From assembly GCA_038380795.1 (NCBI GenBank), contig CM076264.1, positions 11,162,001 through 11,226,000 on the forward strand: a stretch of DNA of 64,000 bases. Direction: 5' to 3'. Below the pieces are notes generated by a model, which saw only the letters and a list, made by a program, of their open reading frames with translations, ran no database searches and was not told the origin of the DNA. Within the stretch, counting starts at the first letter, position 1. Each line of letters starts with the position of its first letter. The stretch is from Pyrocephalus nanus (Eukaryota > Chordata > Aves > Passeriformes > Tyrannidae). Made by a program: the position numbers and the translations under genes. Of this stretch, positions 14,965 through 27,942 are shown piece after piece.

Positions 14965-15785
14965 AACTGTACAGTGGATTCTTCAAGTGACCTTAAAACA
15001 CTCATTCACAGCACTCTGGGGAGACTGAATGGCATTGTTAAATTGTGTGCAGTAGAAGCAACCATGGGCCAATTACTCTCAGCTGCCAAATTTTCCAGGA
15101 CAGCACTCCCTATCAGCATCAGCGCACATGTTACAAAGTTCCCAGGAAGGAGGTAGGGATAAATCTCTTGGCACCTTATGCTTTAAAGGAGAAAGAGGGT
15201 TGGGGAGTTAGAGCAACTCACATCCCCAGACAAAAAAACTTCAAAGATTAATCTGAAAAGGAAGGTTGTTAAAGTCATTTTGACCCTGGCGGAATACACA
15301 CTGTCAGCGCAATCACTTCTAACTGAGAGCATCAAATATAGTTTACACTAGAAACTGTAATTCCACTTCACAAAGTTTTGTCTCTCAGTAATGCAAAAGG
15401 GACAAGTAATTAGGCTGACTTTTTTAAAACTGAAAAGTATTTACTAGGCAATTGCTTCGTTTAATTAAAAACTACAATGTTGAAAAAAAAAAAAAAGAAA
15501 ATAATTAGCCTTAAAAGTATGAGGTTATTTGTTGAACACCTGTCACCCAAAGCAAATAAAAACTTGAACATGAGATCAAATCAACCAGAATTTTGTTTTA
15601 TAATGTTAAGAAGTTGAATGTTCTCACACAGTGCTTGACAGAAGTTCATCATTTGTGAGCAAAGACTTAGTAGCCAGATGTAGTATACACAACAGAAAAG
15701 GCAAAATAGATCCTGCTATTCCTGGCTGCATGTGTTTGTGCTGCAGACTGGAGAACTAGAGTGAGTTGTTAATTGGCCACCTTGA

Positions 15786-15810
15786 GGAATTATGGAATTC
15801 CAATAATTCC
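15786..15810. repeat. Nested AT-rich palindrome
   Basis: GGAATTAT, GGAATTCC (itself a palindrome), one unpaired A, then ATAATTCC. The outer 8-bp arms are exact reverse complements, so the 25-bp site is palindromic except for one base. Confidence 0.8.
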
Positions 15811-15986
15811 AGAAGTCATTTTGGTGGCTGATCATTTTCCAGGGAGGATTTCTGAGATCTCTAAAAGCTGTAGACTACTGTATGCACTGCAGTTGTAAAT
15901 TGACAGGCAGTCAATGAAAAAGATAATGCTACATTAAATTATTTGATAGCAGGTTATTTGGGAAAATGGGTAACAGCAGTAGGATC

Positions 15987-16023
15987 AAACAACAACAACA
16001 AACCCACAACAACAACAACAAAA
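15987..16023. repeat. (AAC)n microsatellite, interrupted
   Basis: Two CAA/AAC arrays separated by ACCC, ending in an A run. A shorter AAC array is at about 37668-37682. Confidence 0.9.
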
Positions 16024-17410
16024 ATCGCCAAATAATGACCAATTATGTTGAATCTCCAAGTTTTTCTGCCTGCACTGATAAAGGCTGTTTTCTCCTTCAG
16101 TGCTCAGCTGGTCTGCTAGACGAGCCCTGAAAATAATCTGGGAGAGTTGTCTGTGGAATTTGTGAAGTCCTTAATTCAAAATAGTTACAAACACTAAGCA
16201 ACTAAGGTAAACTTGTCTGTGATATCCATGAGTCAGCCCCTGAGAAGTTCTAGGCTACACACTATGGAAGGGAAGGATTTGCATTCTAAAAAGCTCAGAA
16301 AAATACTAATCTTGAACTTCAGACCACTGAAAAATGCACTTCTTCGCTACTTTGAAGACACTTAAATTTGCAGGTTGGTAAAGGATTTCCTGTTTTACAT
16401 TTAAGCCAGAGAAGTTCTAGTGCATTCAGAAAATGAGATGTTGTTCAAGACCTGTGCAGAAAGTCTACAAGCACAAACATGATCATTTTCTCCATCAGCA
16501 TCTCCAGGGTTGCTTGCAAACAAATGTACTCATTAATCTCTTGTAAATTCTGGATGAAATTTAACAGTGGCAGAAGCCTGAAAGAGTCATACTCATTTTG
16601 AAGATGCCATTTGGATCAAACCTGTTCAGGCAGATATGGCAGATAAAGACAAGCTGTTCACCTGAGAAATATTACCAGAAAAAGAGCTTGTCATCTGTCA
16701 GAGCCCTTAAAAAACACTCGGGTGTGCCAGTTTTATGCATTAATTACCTGCAATGGACATCTGCTTCTCTGAGGTTCCAGCCTCCTCCTCTATTGCTCTT
16801 TCCACTGATTTTTTCACCAAAACAAATGAAGGAAAATAGAAATAATTGTACCTGCTGCTTTGTTTTTTCTCATCACAAAGGTCCAACACGGAACAAGAGG
16901 TTTTCTATGAACCAACTACCAGCTATGAAAAGGATAAGCTGCTGAATGGACACTGCCAACAAAATCAGTTTGCCCGAGGTCATGACAATGTCAAGAAGCC
17001 AAAATTAATATAAAATGACTAGACTTAAATACAGCCTGACTAACACTGAATCTCTCCAGATATTTCATTTAATGTTATTGTTTTATGCAGAGGAGTCAGC
17101 CAGGAAGTCCAAAGAGCTACATTTCTCATAGGGAAAAACCCACCTTTTTCATCCTTACCCCTTGAAGCTCTACTTCCTTTTCAGTTTAGATAGACCCAGT
17201 AGAGATGGAGGAAACTACATGAGGAGTCTCATGGATGGACTTTCAAGATGGTCTTGCAGATCTTCAAGAGAAAGCTTTTCTTAAAGCTGGCTTTTTTTAA
17301 GAAGCAGGAGACTTGTGTGTCAAATGCTGCCTTACGGCATTGAAGAGTTTCTGAAATGCAAAAAACTCCTTGAAAACCTTCAGTCCATTTAATGAATTAA
17401 AAAATAATTC

Positions 17411-17480
17411 CCAGCGCTGGAAAGAAGAGAGACTGTTGTTTTTTTCCAGTGCTGCAAAGAAGATAAGACTGCTGTTTTTA
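17411..17480. repeat. Imperfect tandem duplication, 35-bp unit x2
   Basis: Unit 1 begins CCAGCGCTGGAAAGAAGAGA and unit 2 begins CCAGTGCTGCAAAGAAGATA. Both then read GACTG.TGTTTTT. They differ at several positions and by one small shift, which indicates an old local duplication. Confidence 0.85.
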
Positions 17481-17730
17481 CAATTCCATGATTGGGTAAA
17501 AAAATACTACTACAGCAATTAATCTACTCCCAGCCCCACTTGACTTTTTGTCCAAGAAGATGGAGCACATCATTCCAAGAAGCTTGATTTGCCTAAGCAG
17601 CTTTTTGGAATATGTATTTTTAAATGCCACAAGAGCAGCAGGTGAAATAGTAGACTATGCATTATGGAGAAGCTTCTGATAGGGGAAGAAAGCACAAAAA
17701 ATTACCTCACTGCAGTCTACAGGGGACAAA

Positions 17731-18020
17731 GAGGGGCGGGCACTGATCTCTTCTCTGTGGTGACCCAAGGGAATGGCATGAAGTTGTGTCACGGGATGCT
17801 TAGCTAAGATATTAGGAAATGGTTTTTCACCCAGAGGGTGGTTGGGCACTGGAACAGGCTCCCCAGGGTCACAGCACCAAGAGTGCCAGAGTTCAAGAGG
17901 CATTTGGACAACACTCTCAGGTACACGATGTGATTCCTGGGGCTGTCCTGTGCAGGGCCAAGAGCTGGACTTTGATAATCCTTGTGGGTACCTTCCAATT
18001 AAGGATATTCTATAATTCTA
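17731..18020 (+). mobile_element. CR1 LINE, 3' end fragment (5'-truncated)
   Basis: Recognised by its resemblance to avian CR1 3' ends: a start like CACTGATCTCTTCTCTGTGG, then ATATTAGGAAATGG, GGGTGGTTGGGCACTGGAAC, ACAGCACCAAG, TTTGGACAACACTCTCAGG, TCCTGTGCAGGGCCAAGAG and GATAATCCTTGTGGG. It ends in a degraded ATTCTATA/ATTCTA tail, as expected for CR1, which lacks poly(A). Only the terminal part of the reverse-transcriptase region and the 3' UTR remain, as is usual for 5'-truncated copies. Compared with the consensus I remember, about 7-9 bases are missing between CCCCAGG and TCACAGC. The copy is inert. Short open frames on both strands here are by-products of the repeat. Confidence 0.92.
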
Positions 18021-18846
18021 AACTAAGGAAAACCTTATATTTAGATCAATGTAACTTTGGGACAGATCAAGTCCTGGCATTATCATTCTGAAAGCACAAG
18101 ATTTTTTTTGGCCAGTACCAGAAGCATGACTTCTCAGAAAATGTTCAGTCTGGAGGGTCAAGACCTTCAATCTCAGGAGACTCAAGCTGCTCAGCATTTC
18201 CAAATGCCAGATGTCAGGGAAACAGCTATCAGTTTACACCAGTTAAAAATAAAGGACCCATGGATTCATTCTCCTCTTGTCCCTTGTACATTGTGGCTTG
18301 CAAGTGATTCCATGGAATGGTCTCTTAATCCTCCTACCTTTTAAAGTGCAATTGACTCCACAGAGCAATTGAGAGGGGTTAATTAAAAAGTCCTGTTCAA
18401 GTATTCTTAAATGCACATTCTCCTTTGAAGTTATTTCAAATGCAGAAATACCCAGAACTCAAAGTTAAGCATGATAGTTTGGGAAACCACTTAGTCCTTT
18501 CCTCTGGAATCATGCATGCAGTGGAAAAGTAATCTTTATTTTATAACCCTCATGGAAAGGCAGTGTGGCACAAGTGAAGGCCAGCTCTGACACCTCTTAC
18601 TGTCAAGCTAGACATGAGGCCACGTCCAGCCACATGAAATTTGCCCTCTGACACTCTCAAAGCCTCTAATCCCTGTATCAGATCTCAAGAAAGGTCTCAA
18701 GCTGCACTCAGGCACTGAGTTTTCAGTCTGAGTAAGCTTGTTATTTCAAGAGGATTAACTTGGTATTAATATTAACACCATGATTACTCCTTGCATAGTC
18801 TTCCTTTTCAGTATGCTGAGTTTCTGTTCGTGGATTAGCCTGATTC

Positions 18847-18885
18847 ATTATTATTATTATTATTAGGATCATCATTATTATTATT
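18847..18885. repeat. (ATT)n microsatellite, interrupted
   Basis: Two ATT arrays separated by AGGATCATC, together about 39 bp. Confidence 0.93.
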
Positions 18886-19610
18886 GCTGCTATGGACAGC
18901 ACTATTTAATTATTTGTATAAAGTCTCCATCTAAAAAGCCCAGAGAATGCTGCAATAAACAAATAGCATAATAACAGTAGATCCCTATACTATTGGGAGT
19001 ACACGATACAAATTTGACCATGAACTAGCATATTAATTAATAAGAAATAACAATTAAATGCTGAGATTCTTTTCTAGACTCTCCAGCATACATTAGCATC
19101 ACGGAAAGTATTAAATACAGGGTTAATGTATAAGTACAATTATCTCAGTTTTGATGTTGCTGTTTGTCATTTTGTTGTTGTTGTTTGTCATTGCCCTAAC
19201 TTTTCAATGAGTATATCAATTTTAGCACATATTAATTCTTCCAAGTACATTTTGAATTTGAATCTAAGAGGAAGGGAATACAAACAGTTTCATGAATGTT
19301 GGAAAGTTAAGGAACCAGAACTTGACAGAAAAGCACAACTACAACACGACTCATGCTAAAAAAAAAAAAAAAAAGCCACCTTAAATATAGAAAGCAAGCC
19401 AAATTAGCAGAATGGTGCTAAACTGCCCACAGCCCATACCTGATTTATGCAGCTTCATGGTCTTTGATGGAGAGACTCCCAAATCATCTTATAAACATAG
19501 TTCTCTGAAAGGAACAGAAAAGTCATCACAGCACTTTGATGAAAGGAGTCTTGAATTTGGTACTTGTGTCACACCACTTCTCTGACACCTTTTTGGGGAT
19601 TTGAGTTTGG

Positions 19611-19696
19611 TGGTTTGTTTTTTGTTGTTGCTTTTTGTTGTTGGGTTTTGTTTGTTTGTTAGTTTTTTGGTTTTTTGGGTTTTTTGTGTGTGTGTG
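19611..19696. repeat. T/G-rich low-complexity block
   Basis: An irregular mix of TTGTTG, GTTT, GGTTTTTT and TGTG units. It creates a Lys/Asn/Thr-rich minus-strand open frame that is an artefact of composition. Confidence 0.9.
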
Positions 19697-20556
19697 AGTA
19701 GGGAGGGGAAATTCAGCAATACTGTTTATTAGGGTTAGTTATGCTCCCTCTGGGAGTTACTACATCTTGTCAGTCTCTTCACCACGGAAATCTATCCTGC
19801 AAGTGCTTCAAAAGGAAATGGAGAGAATTGTAACACCAAAAGAGTGCCTGTCAAACCACTGCCAATTAGTTTGGTTTGTGGCTAAACAGAGAGTCATACA
19901 CAGGCGGGGTGACGGGTCTTTGTATTTCTCAAGTGTGTGGTTTTAAAAAAAACAATGCCTTCAACAACTCAGAGCTAGGGAAGTATTTTTTAGAGGTTAA
20001 ATTTGTTATGTGTCACTTTCAAAAAATAAATGCAATGAAAACAAAAATTTATGGAAGAATTGCAGTGTTTCCTTCTGTCAAAACATGTCAACATAGAGAG
20101 AAAAAGAGGAAAACTCCATACTAGTTTAGGACTTTTTGACCAATCCAGTCACTTAGAACCTGACCTCAAAATCCATTTTGTTTTAACATTATTTCTGTAG
20201 GCATCTTGGTATATGGGCTCTCTTTTCATCATACTTAAGTTTCAAGTGGTGGGCAAGGAATGATCTTGATTTCTGGGCAGGGTTATTAGGAGTTATCCCA
20301 ATACAAATAAAAGTAGGTGATTTAGCTTTGGGAGAGAATCGTGGCATATTACTCTGGAGTTCATGTGAAGGTTTATTTAATGCTGGCACATCTCAAACTC
20401 AGAATCAAAGACTTTTCAGCTGAACACTACTTGGACTTGGCTACAGATAGAGGGGTTTTTCTTATAGTCCCCTTATGTGGATTCAACAGACACTTATATG
20501 AGACTTAGTTTTACAGCTAATAATACACTTATAAGAAGATGCTGCCCTGAAGTGAA

Positions 20557-20677
20557 AGTTGGATGGTGCTCTGAGCAACCTGGTCTAGTTGAAGGTGTCC
20601 CTGCCCATGGCAGGGGCTTGGAACTAGATGATCTTCAAGGTCTCCTTCCAAACCAAACCATTCTGTGATCCTATGAA
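20557..20677 (+). mobile_element. CR1 LINE, short 3' end fragment
   Basis: About 120 bp matching the last part of another CR1 subfamily: GGATGGTGCTCTGAGCAACC, TGGTCTAGTTGAAGGTGTCC, CTGCCCATGGCAGGGG, GGAACTAGATGATCTTCAAG, and a tail of ATTCTGTG then ATCCTATG, which are degraded copies of the CR1 octamer. It has the same orientation as the fragment 2.5 kb upstream but a different subfamily-type sequence, so the two are independent insertions. It holds no coding capacity. Confidence 0.92.
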
Positions 20678-21579
20678 GCCTCAGTTGCTACAGAACACTA
20701 GAGATTCTGGGAAATAACGTGGAGTAAAAGGACCCAAAGACAACACTGACATTACAGACTGTCAAAATGTGGCAGCTTCCCTGCACAGAGACAGTATTGT
20801 TGAAGTGAAAAACTTACTGTGTTGACAGGTGCCTTCCTGAAGAACACATTAGATTCTCAGAAGGGCAGCTTCCTTTTGCAATCTCCTTTTTTACCTTCCT
20901 CTCTCTTACTAGAACTCTGCTAAATCACCAGGGGTGTGGGGAGGCAAGAATAGAACAGTCAAGAGAATATACTTGTCATGGGTGTTCTTACCTTTCTTTT
21001 TACCCTTAGAAAATACTAATAAAAGAAAGTTTGTCTTTCTTTTCCAATAATAACAGCAGTGCAGAGCAGTATCCAATGGTTCTACTTTATAAAGCAGTGT
21101 AATGTATTGCCATTCTAAAAGGCTGCCTGATTACAGTTCTCCATATAATCTTTGACAATACCGTTCATCTCATAGAGACCATTAAAACTCTGGTTGTCAA
21201 AGCATAGAGAACCTTCAAAGCTAGTGTTTGTTCTTAACTAAAAGTAATATTTAACAACTTAGCTTATTATTCTATTTCTGCTGGTCAGTCTTTGCATCCT
21301 TACTCACAAGGTAAATTATTAAAAAAACAAGATAAAGTCACATATAAACTATAAAAGTAAAAGGTCAGATACTGATGCCCTCAATACATTTTTATTCTGA
21401 CTTTATTCAATAAAGACACATACCTTTGTGCACTGCAAAAAGCGTTGAAACAAGAATTAAAACACAGGAATCACTGTGTAGAAACTCCTATTTCATTGGA
21501 AACTGTTCTTATTACTGAATGTATTGCCTATCACTGTTTAAGCAACATCAGGAACCTGCCTGGTTCTATCTGTGACATG

Positions 21580-21615
21580 TTCATGAGGTGTTAACTGGCG
21601 TTAACACCTCATGAA
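21580..21615. repeat. Perfect inverted repeat (16-bp arms, 4-bp loop)
   Basis: TTCATGAGGTGTTAAC (21580-21595) is followed by TGGC and then its exact reverse complement GTTAACACCTCATGAA (21600-21615). There are no mismatches in either arm, and pairing stops immediately outside. No coding frame or recognised mobile element is attached. As DNA it can form a cruciform, and as RNA a 16-bp stem with a tetraloop. Confidence 0.9.
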
Positions 21616-23181
21616 GGAGGTGTAGTTTCACCAAAAACTCACTGCTCTGACTATCTGATAGGCTCCTATTTTGCCCTATCCTGAAATTTGATTTTTAGGA
21701 CTTAGGTCCCAAAAATGACTTGATTTCTTTGTGCCACACTAGCAGGTTTGTGCATTGATCTCCCTCGGCATAGACTAACAGGGAGAGGGAATCAGATGCT
21801 CCCCCGCAAGAAGTTGTATTTGCATTTCACAAGGAGGCATTCCCATTTGCAGGTTATGAGGGCTTATGCTCTGAGGAGTAATAAAAACCACATATAGAAT
21901 AATGTTGGATCACATTTCGAGCAGTTCAGCTAGTACAAAGAAATTCAATTTAAATTGTTGATTCAGAAAAAGCTGTCAGGAAAGCAGACATTTAACAGTA
22001 TACACCATTAGCAAACATTTTTAACCAGCTCTAGTTGACAGCAGTTGTAAAATACCAGGAGCGTTTTTGTTACCATTATTTGTTCCTTTAAGGGAACCAG
22101 TAAGCTCAGAATTCATCCTGTCCCAGTCTTCACTCCTTTTATCATCCACAAAACCAGAGTGAACTTTCTTGCAACATATTTTTTAGCTTGGGGCATCTGA
22201 GTAGCAACATGAAATATGACCTCCAGTGCTACATTTTCCCCCCAAGCATCCCTCCTAGGCCATTCTGCTGTAGCTCATTTGTTTCCTGAAAGATTCACTG
22301 TCTGCAGCACTCCAGAAAGATTCAAGTGGACATTAGTAAAATCTTTCCAAGGTTAAACATTGGAAGTCACAGGGATAAATCTGACTGGATTTTTTTGAAG
22401 GCAGAGGAGGAGGAAGGATGCATTTTTTTTTCTTCTTTCTGGAGTCCCAATGGTATGCCAAATATCACCCAGGAGTGAAACAAGAAGTGAGATGAGGTCT
22501 GTAAGCCTGTTTTCTGTGATTCAGTATGCTCTCCCACCAAAATGAGAAGTTATTTAATTCATAGCTGCTTAGAAAGAATAAAAATAGGTCCTATCTGGAA
22601 AACTCAGATCCATAATTTACATGCTGCAAGAGCTAATATGGACAGAGATTCAGAAATTTATTCACGGATCCAGACCCTAAAAAAACTTATAATATGAAGT
22701 CCTACAAATACTAGTATCAATTCAGTGGACATATTTTTATGGCCTAGAACCAAGTAGGTAGAAAAATCAAACCATTCCCCCTGGTCCTACTTATAAACGA
22801 TGAATGAGCTGTACTAATTGGCTTTTACTTACAAGTGCAAATCAGGTTAATTAAAAATAAACTTTACTACATTACAGCACTGAAGACATCCCTTTTCCTA
22901 ATTCAAGTGCAGATGAATGGATACAGCAAATTTGATCTATATACATTGACTGGGTTAATTAAAAGTCAGGCATGCATCTGCAGAACCAGACAGAATTTTT
23001 TATTTCTATGAGGGCTGTTGGCAACTTGGGATTAAGAAAAAAAACTATGAAAAAAAAAGCATCTGATATCCGTTGAAGTTGAAAGGTTCTTTACACCAGG
23101 AAATCTAAACCACTGCTGATGTGAAAAATGTTGACTTTCAAGCTAAGAAGGATTAAAGCCCTCCACACCCTGTCTCTGCAC

Positions 23182-23186
<5 letters not shown>

Positions 23187-23227
<41 letters not shown>
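23187..23227. repeat. Poly(T)41 tract (poly(A) on the minus strand)
   Basis: An uninterrupted run of 41 T. On the minus strand it would be a poly(A) tail, with CpG-containing unique sequence directly before it (rc of 23228-23330). No AATAAA is visible within about 20 bases upstream on that strand, and no clear target-site duplication was found. It may be a simple homopolymer or the tail of a retrocopy. Confidence 0.9.
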
Positions 23228-23390
23228 CCTGTGGAGACTACTGTGTCCGTGGTACGAACAAGCTTAAGGATGCTGAAGTAGCCTCATACCAATGGATTTT
23301 ACCTTTAACTGCTTGAGTTACAAACTGCAGAGGTTCAGCTGCATCACACCCAATTCAGTCAGCCCAGTCAGAGAGCTGCAGCCCCAGGCA

Positions 23391-23418
23391 GGGCAGCAGC
23401 AGGGCAGCAGCAGGGCAG
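23391..23418. repeat. Small 11-bp minisatellite
   Basis: GGGCAGCAGCA occurs twice, followed by a partial third GGGCAG, in a locally GC-rich stretch. Confidence 0.9.
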
Positions 23419-26400
23419 GGTGACCTCCTCAGCCCCTCTGCCTTGGTGGGCTCCCTCTGAGACACCTCACTCTCCTCCACTTGAGGAATATCCATGCCCT
23501 AAACTCAAGCCTTTTAGCTCTACAAGGTCTACTTGCCAGGGTGCTGCAACTTGTCTTCGCAGAGACTCCAGCATGCAGCTGAGGCAGCTTTGCTACACTC
23601 TGTTCTTATTTGTATACCAGGGACATTTGCCTGCAGGCATGGATGCATTCCTGAATTAGTTTGTCAGCCTCTTGTTTAGGAATGTCAGCAGCACTGAATG
23701 CAAAATGACTAAGTAAATCTGTGTCTAATTCTTAAGATGATCTTGCTGGCAGAGGCTTTAAATACAGCTTTAGAAGTACTGGATTCTCTCTCACCTTTCC
23801 AGGAATATTCTTTCAAGAGACCATGAACAATGCATTCCCTAATGTGCTACTAATCTCTTCATACAGAAATTGTGTCTCAGGGATAAATGTTCAGCAGACC
23901 TCCTCAGCGTGGGAAAGCCCATAAATCACCTCGTTCAGCAAAAATTCAAGTACAGCCATGTCTTACCTTACAGAGCATCTTCAAGTGAAACCTGATCCAA
24001 CAGAGGCACCAAATTTATTGTAATTCATACTCCTCCTCCTTTCCCCTCTCAGTGCATGAAATAGTAATTTAGATGCCAGAAAACAGAATCTCTATGAGGA
24101 AATGTTTTTCAAGAATGCTTCCTCCATTACAGTTTTGACAAACCTATGGTTGTGCACGCACATTGGTGGGCTCCAAGGCAGGACCAAACAGAACATCAGT
24201 GTATCTGAGCATGGCTGGACAAAGAGGCTGAAGATGGGTGGACAAGCAGTGTCCCCTCATCCACGGACCCCTCATCCATCTTAAGTTCAGGCAACTTAAT
24301 GCAACACCAAAATGGCAAAATTCACACCTAGAACTGGACAAGATTGACTCTTGCTGGATTTCTGCTATTACAGTGTGAAAGCAAGTACAAATCGTATGGG
24401 AACTGTAGGAGGTGAACCCAGTGCAAGAGCAAGCAGCTGGCATCTGTAAACTCCATCCCAAGCTTAGTTATTGCAGTGGACTATGAAATACAGTCAAACA
24501 TGATGACAGCTGTGTTCTGCCAAGGTTAAAAAAAAAATCTATGCTGGCTTATTCAGAGAGTTGAGATAATTAAGCAATAATTACATTTATTTTTCAGCCA
24601 CTACTTTTCCTGTAAAAGCAGCTGACCAATTTAACGTACCCCAGAATGAAGAAAACCAGTGCAAGGTATGATTCTTTAAAAGTTGGACCTTTCACTTAAA
24701 GAAAACTGTTGGGAAATATAAAACTAATTGTAAGAGCTACCACAAAGTATAATAATCTCACTGTTAGAATTTTCAATAAAGATTTATTAGTGATCATTTA
24801 CAATGGACAGCTGTTCCAAATCTTTCAATGCTGATGTTAGGATGAAGAAATGTAAAACCTATTTGAATTCAAGGAAAATCTTTTTAAACAAAACCATAGG
24901 TACAGAATACCCTGCATAGCCACAAGCTGAATCATCTTGAAACAAAATAAAAAAGCATGTATAAAGCAACATAGTCTAGCTGCAAGTACATTAATCATGA
25001 GTATACTTTAATTCTGCATTTATCATTAGCAACCTAAAGTTGGCAGTCTGAAGCTTAGTAACGTTAAGATAAATTATGTGTTTTTCCAGCACCTGTTTTG
25101 AGGAAGAGTCAAACTTTCTAGATCTGAACTTTATCATATTTGCGAGACAGATCAGATCCCAGTTTCAGATAAAATCTTTTCTCACTGGAAAGCACCGACA
25201 TTCCAAATCAACTTTGTCTCAGATTACAGCAACTCAGCATTCAGTGCTGAATTTTGAGTTGAACAGAACTCATCACTTTAATGCCAAAACAAAATCACCC
25301 AGCTGGGTTCCTACTTACAAGCAATGGAGCAATGCTGAAACTGTTCTGAAATTTCACTGTCAGCACATTTTGGTAATAATAGACATCTCTTGCTGAAGAC
25401 ATTCTGATTTCCCTCTCATTCCTGTCTTTATTTTATTTCAGGTGAAGAAAGACGCCACTGATGTAGTCAGATTGGTAACAGCAACTTTGTTTTGAAGCAA
25501 GTGAATATACCTAAAATTAGAGTAGCACATGAACTTCTAAAAGACAGAGAAGCTGCAGAAACCTCATAGTCTAGCCACCCTACCTGCAAAATCTATAAAG
25601 AAGTAAGTGTTGCAATTTTTTCAGGTGACAGAATTATAAATGTGTGAAGAAGTGAGCTGTTCTGACATGTGGGTTTACTTGAAACAGATTCTTACTTACC
25701 TTTTGATATGGAATCATTTGGAACTGAAAGATGGAAGAGTTCCACTCAGTTTGGGTATGCCACACTAGCTGAGATCTGATTATAAGCTAGAGAAAGGGGA
25801 GTGGAAATTACGTAGGAATATGTTTTCCATCTGTTGGACATTTTAACACATATTTTAACACTTAAACTTTACTGTGTTTTTATTATACTTGAGTGCCCAC
25901 TTGCAGCCTTGTACTGAGCAGTTTCTTTTGAATCTTCCACAACAGTGCTGCCTCACAAAATACCAAAGTATCACCAAGTATTTTGTTATTATTAAGACAC
26001 TGGAAAAACGTTCAGTGTCATTTCAGCCAGCTGGCCGGGAAAAGGAAGTTTATTTTTACCTCTTCTCATTAATGTCTCTTTCTCAAACGATTTAATGTTA
26101 CTGAAAGGCTGGAGTCATCCCCCAAAATTTTCTCCTGCAGGAGACAGCATCATGTGGTCAGATGGGAATCAGGCATAGGAAAAATCTTTCTCCCACCCAA
26201 CTCTCTCTCTGCAACACACAAACCCACTTTGCACCTCTGCTCTGCTCCAGCCCTTGGTGCAAAGAGTGGGGTGTGCTTTCAGAAGGCAGAAGAGCAAGAA
26301 AGGGAGCACAGCCCATCAGACTCCCCCTTACAAATCCTCTGTTGAAATGGAGAAGATAGGCATACAAGCAGCATCACTCTCTTCTGAAAAGGAAGTGGTT

Positions 26401-27942
26401 AAGGAAGAGGCACAGAACAGACAGGCAGTGAAAATCAGGGACAAGAAATGGATATCCCGTTAACACCGGCTGAACATGTGTAGCTGGATGCTCTGTTTTG
26501 GTGTTGAATAATGCTGAAACCAGCCTGACTCATCAATCCCAAAGTTAAATATCCTGAACGTGAGATGAAGATGTGGCAGACCTTACAAAGAACCTGAGAA
26601 AAGAACAAACTGTGATACTACTGGTAACTTACCTAAAGATGTTAAGCTGACACTGCTGGACCAGAGATATATGACTGACAATCACCTTACGCTATAGAAG
26701 CCCAGTCCCACTTTTTAACAGCAGGGGCTCCTAACAAACCCATTCTCACAGTGTGTGTGGAGATTCCTGCCTTAAATGAAGACACCCCTCACCCACTCCT
26801 TGGCCCCAGTCAATGCTGTGGGGGAGTGACATCAGTCTCTGCTGAATACTTGGTTTTGCTAGCTTTAATACAATTGCTTCAATATATTGGCTTTAATAGA
26901 ATTGCTTCAGCATTACTTCAAAATTAGTGCACTATAGTAGTAGTTATAGCTACCTGTACTGTGGGGTAAACAATTTTGATTAAAATCTTTTAACCTAATC
27001 ATTATCATAATAAATAATCGATTTTTATATAAATACCTCTGGTTTGCCACTCTTAATCCTGTGGGACAAAGTCAGATAAAAAATACCACATGAGTATAAT
27101 CCTTTGGACATAAACTGTTGACAAACTCTGGGGCCAAGATTGGATGCAGGTGCATGTAGGCTCCTCTCTGAGGAGTCTGAAAAGCAAGGGGGTTATTTCT
27201 TTACCTCAATGAAAAGGCTTCTCTAATAAAATTTGTCTGAAGCTCCCATTCTGCTCGTGACAACGTGCCATTGCAAACTGCTTAGAAATCAGAGCTGTAG
27301 CAGCATAGTGGCAGAATATCAGTGCTGCCACGCTGCTGGTTTCCTAGAAGAGGTTTAATTAGTTCACACAACACTGGAATCTTCACTGACATGGGTCAGG
27401 AGAATTGTGTGACACTGGTGACAAACATGAAAATCCTGACTCTACTGGAGTTAAGGATTCCAAATTCAGACTTTAGGAGACTCCAGACCTTGTTCTTGGC
27501 TGAAACAGCTGGAAAGCCACTGGACTATATAAAAGAGAAATACCTTTAATATTATATAATCTAATTTTTTTCCCCAATAGAAAGAAATCTCAGTTAAGAG
27601 AGGGACAGCTCTCTGGAGGTCACTGCTGGGCCATCATTATTACTTATGCCCACTTCTGCTTAAGCACTACAGAAGTGTGTGTGTAAGAGCACTGGCAACA
27701 ATTTTTTAGCTTTAAAGCAGCACTATACAATTTCACTATGCCAAAGAGCCCAATAGATTTAAAATACACCACATTCACATTTATTTCTTTAAGTATTTAA
27801 AGGCAAGTTTTTCTCAACTCTAATGAGGACTTCAGAAACAGTTACATGGTCTTTATGAATGCTTTAAGGAGAGGAGAAATGCCAGGAAAGGTAAAGTAAT
27901 TAGGTCCTCAGTGTGAAATTAGCCGCTAGACTGTAGCCATAG

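Larger units (their letters stand above)
14965..23186. other. Non-coding sequence with simple repeats and CR1 fragments
   Basis: Holds the palindromes, the AAC and ATT arrays, the T/G block, the 35-bp tandem duplication and the two CR1 pieces listed separately. Between these I see nothing beyond unique AT-rich sequence. Confidence 0.55.

Noticed and set aside
26154..26463. Four overlapping frames after a good acceptor at 26139-26142.
   Set aside because: Several frames on both strands are open at once, which points to composition. No donor-linked neighbour or domain was found.
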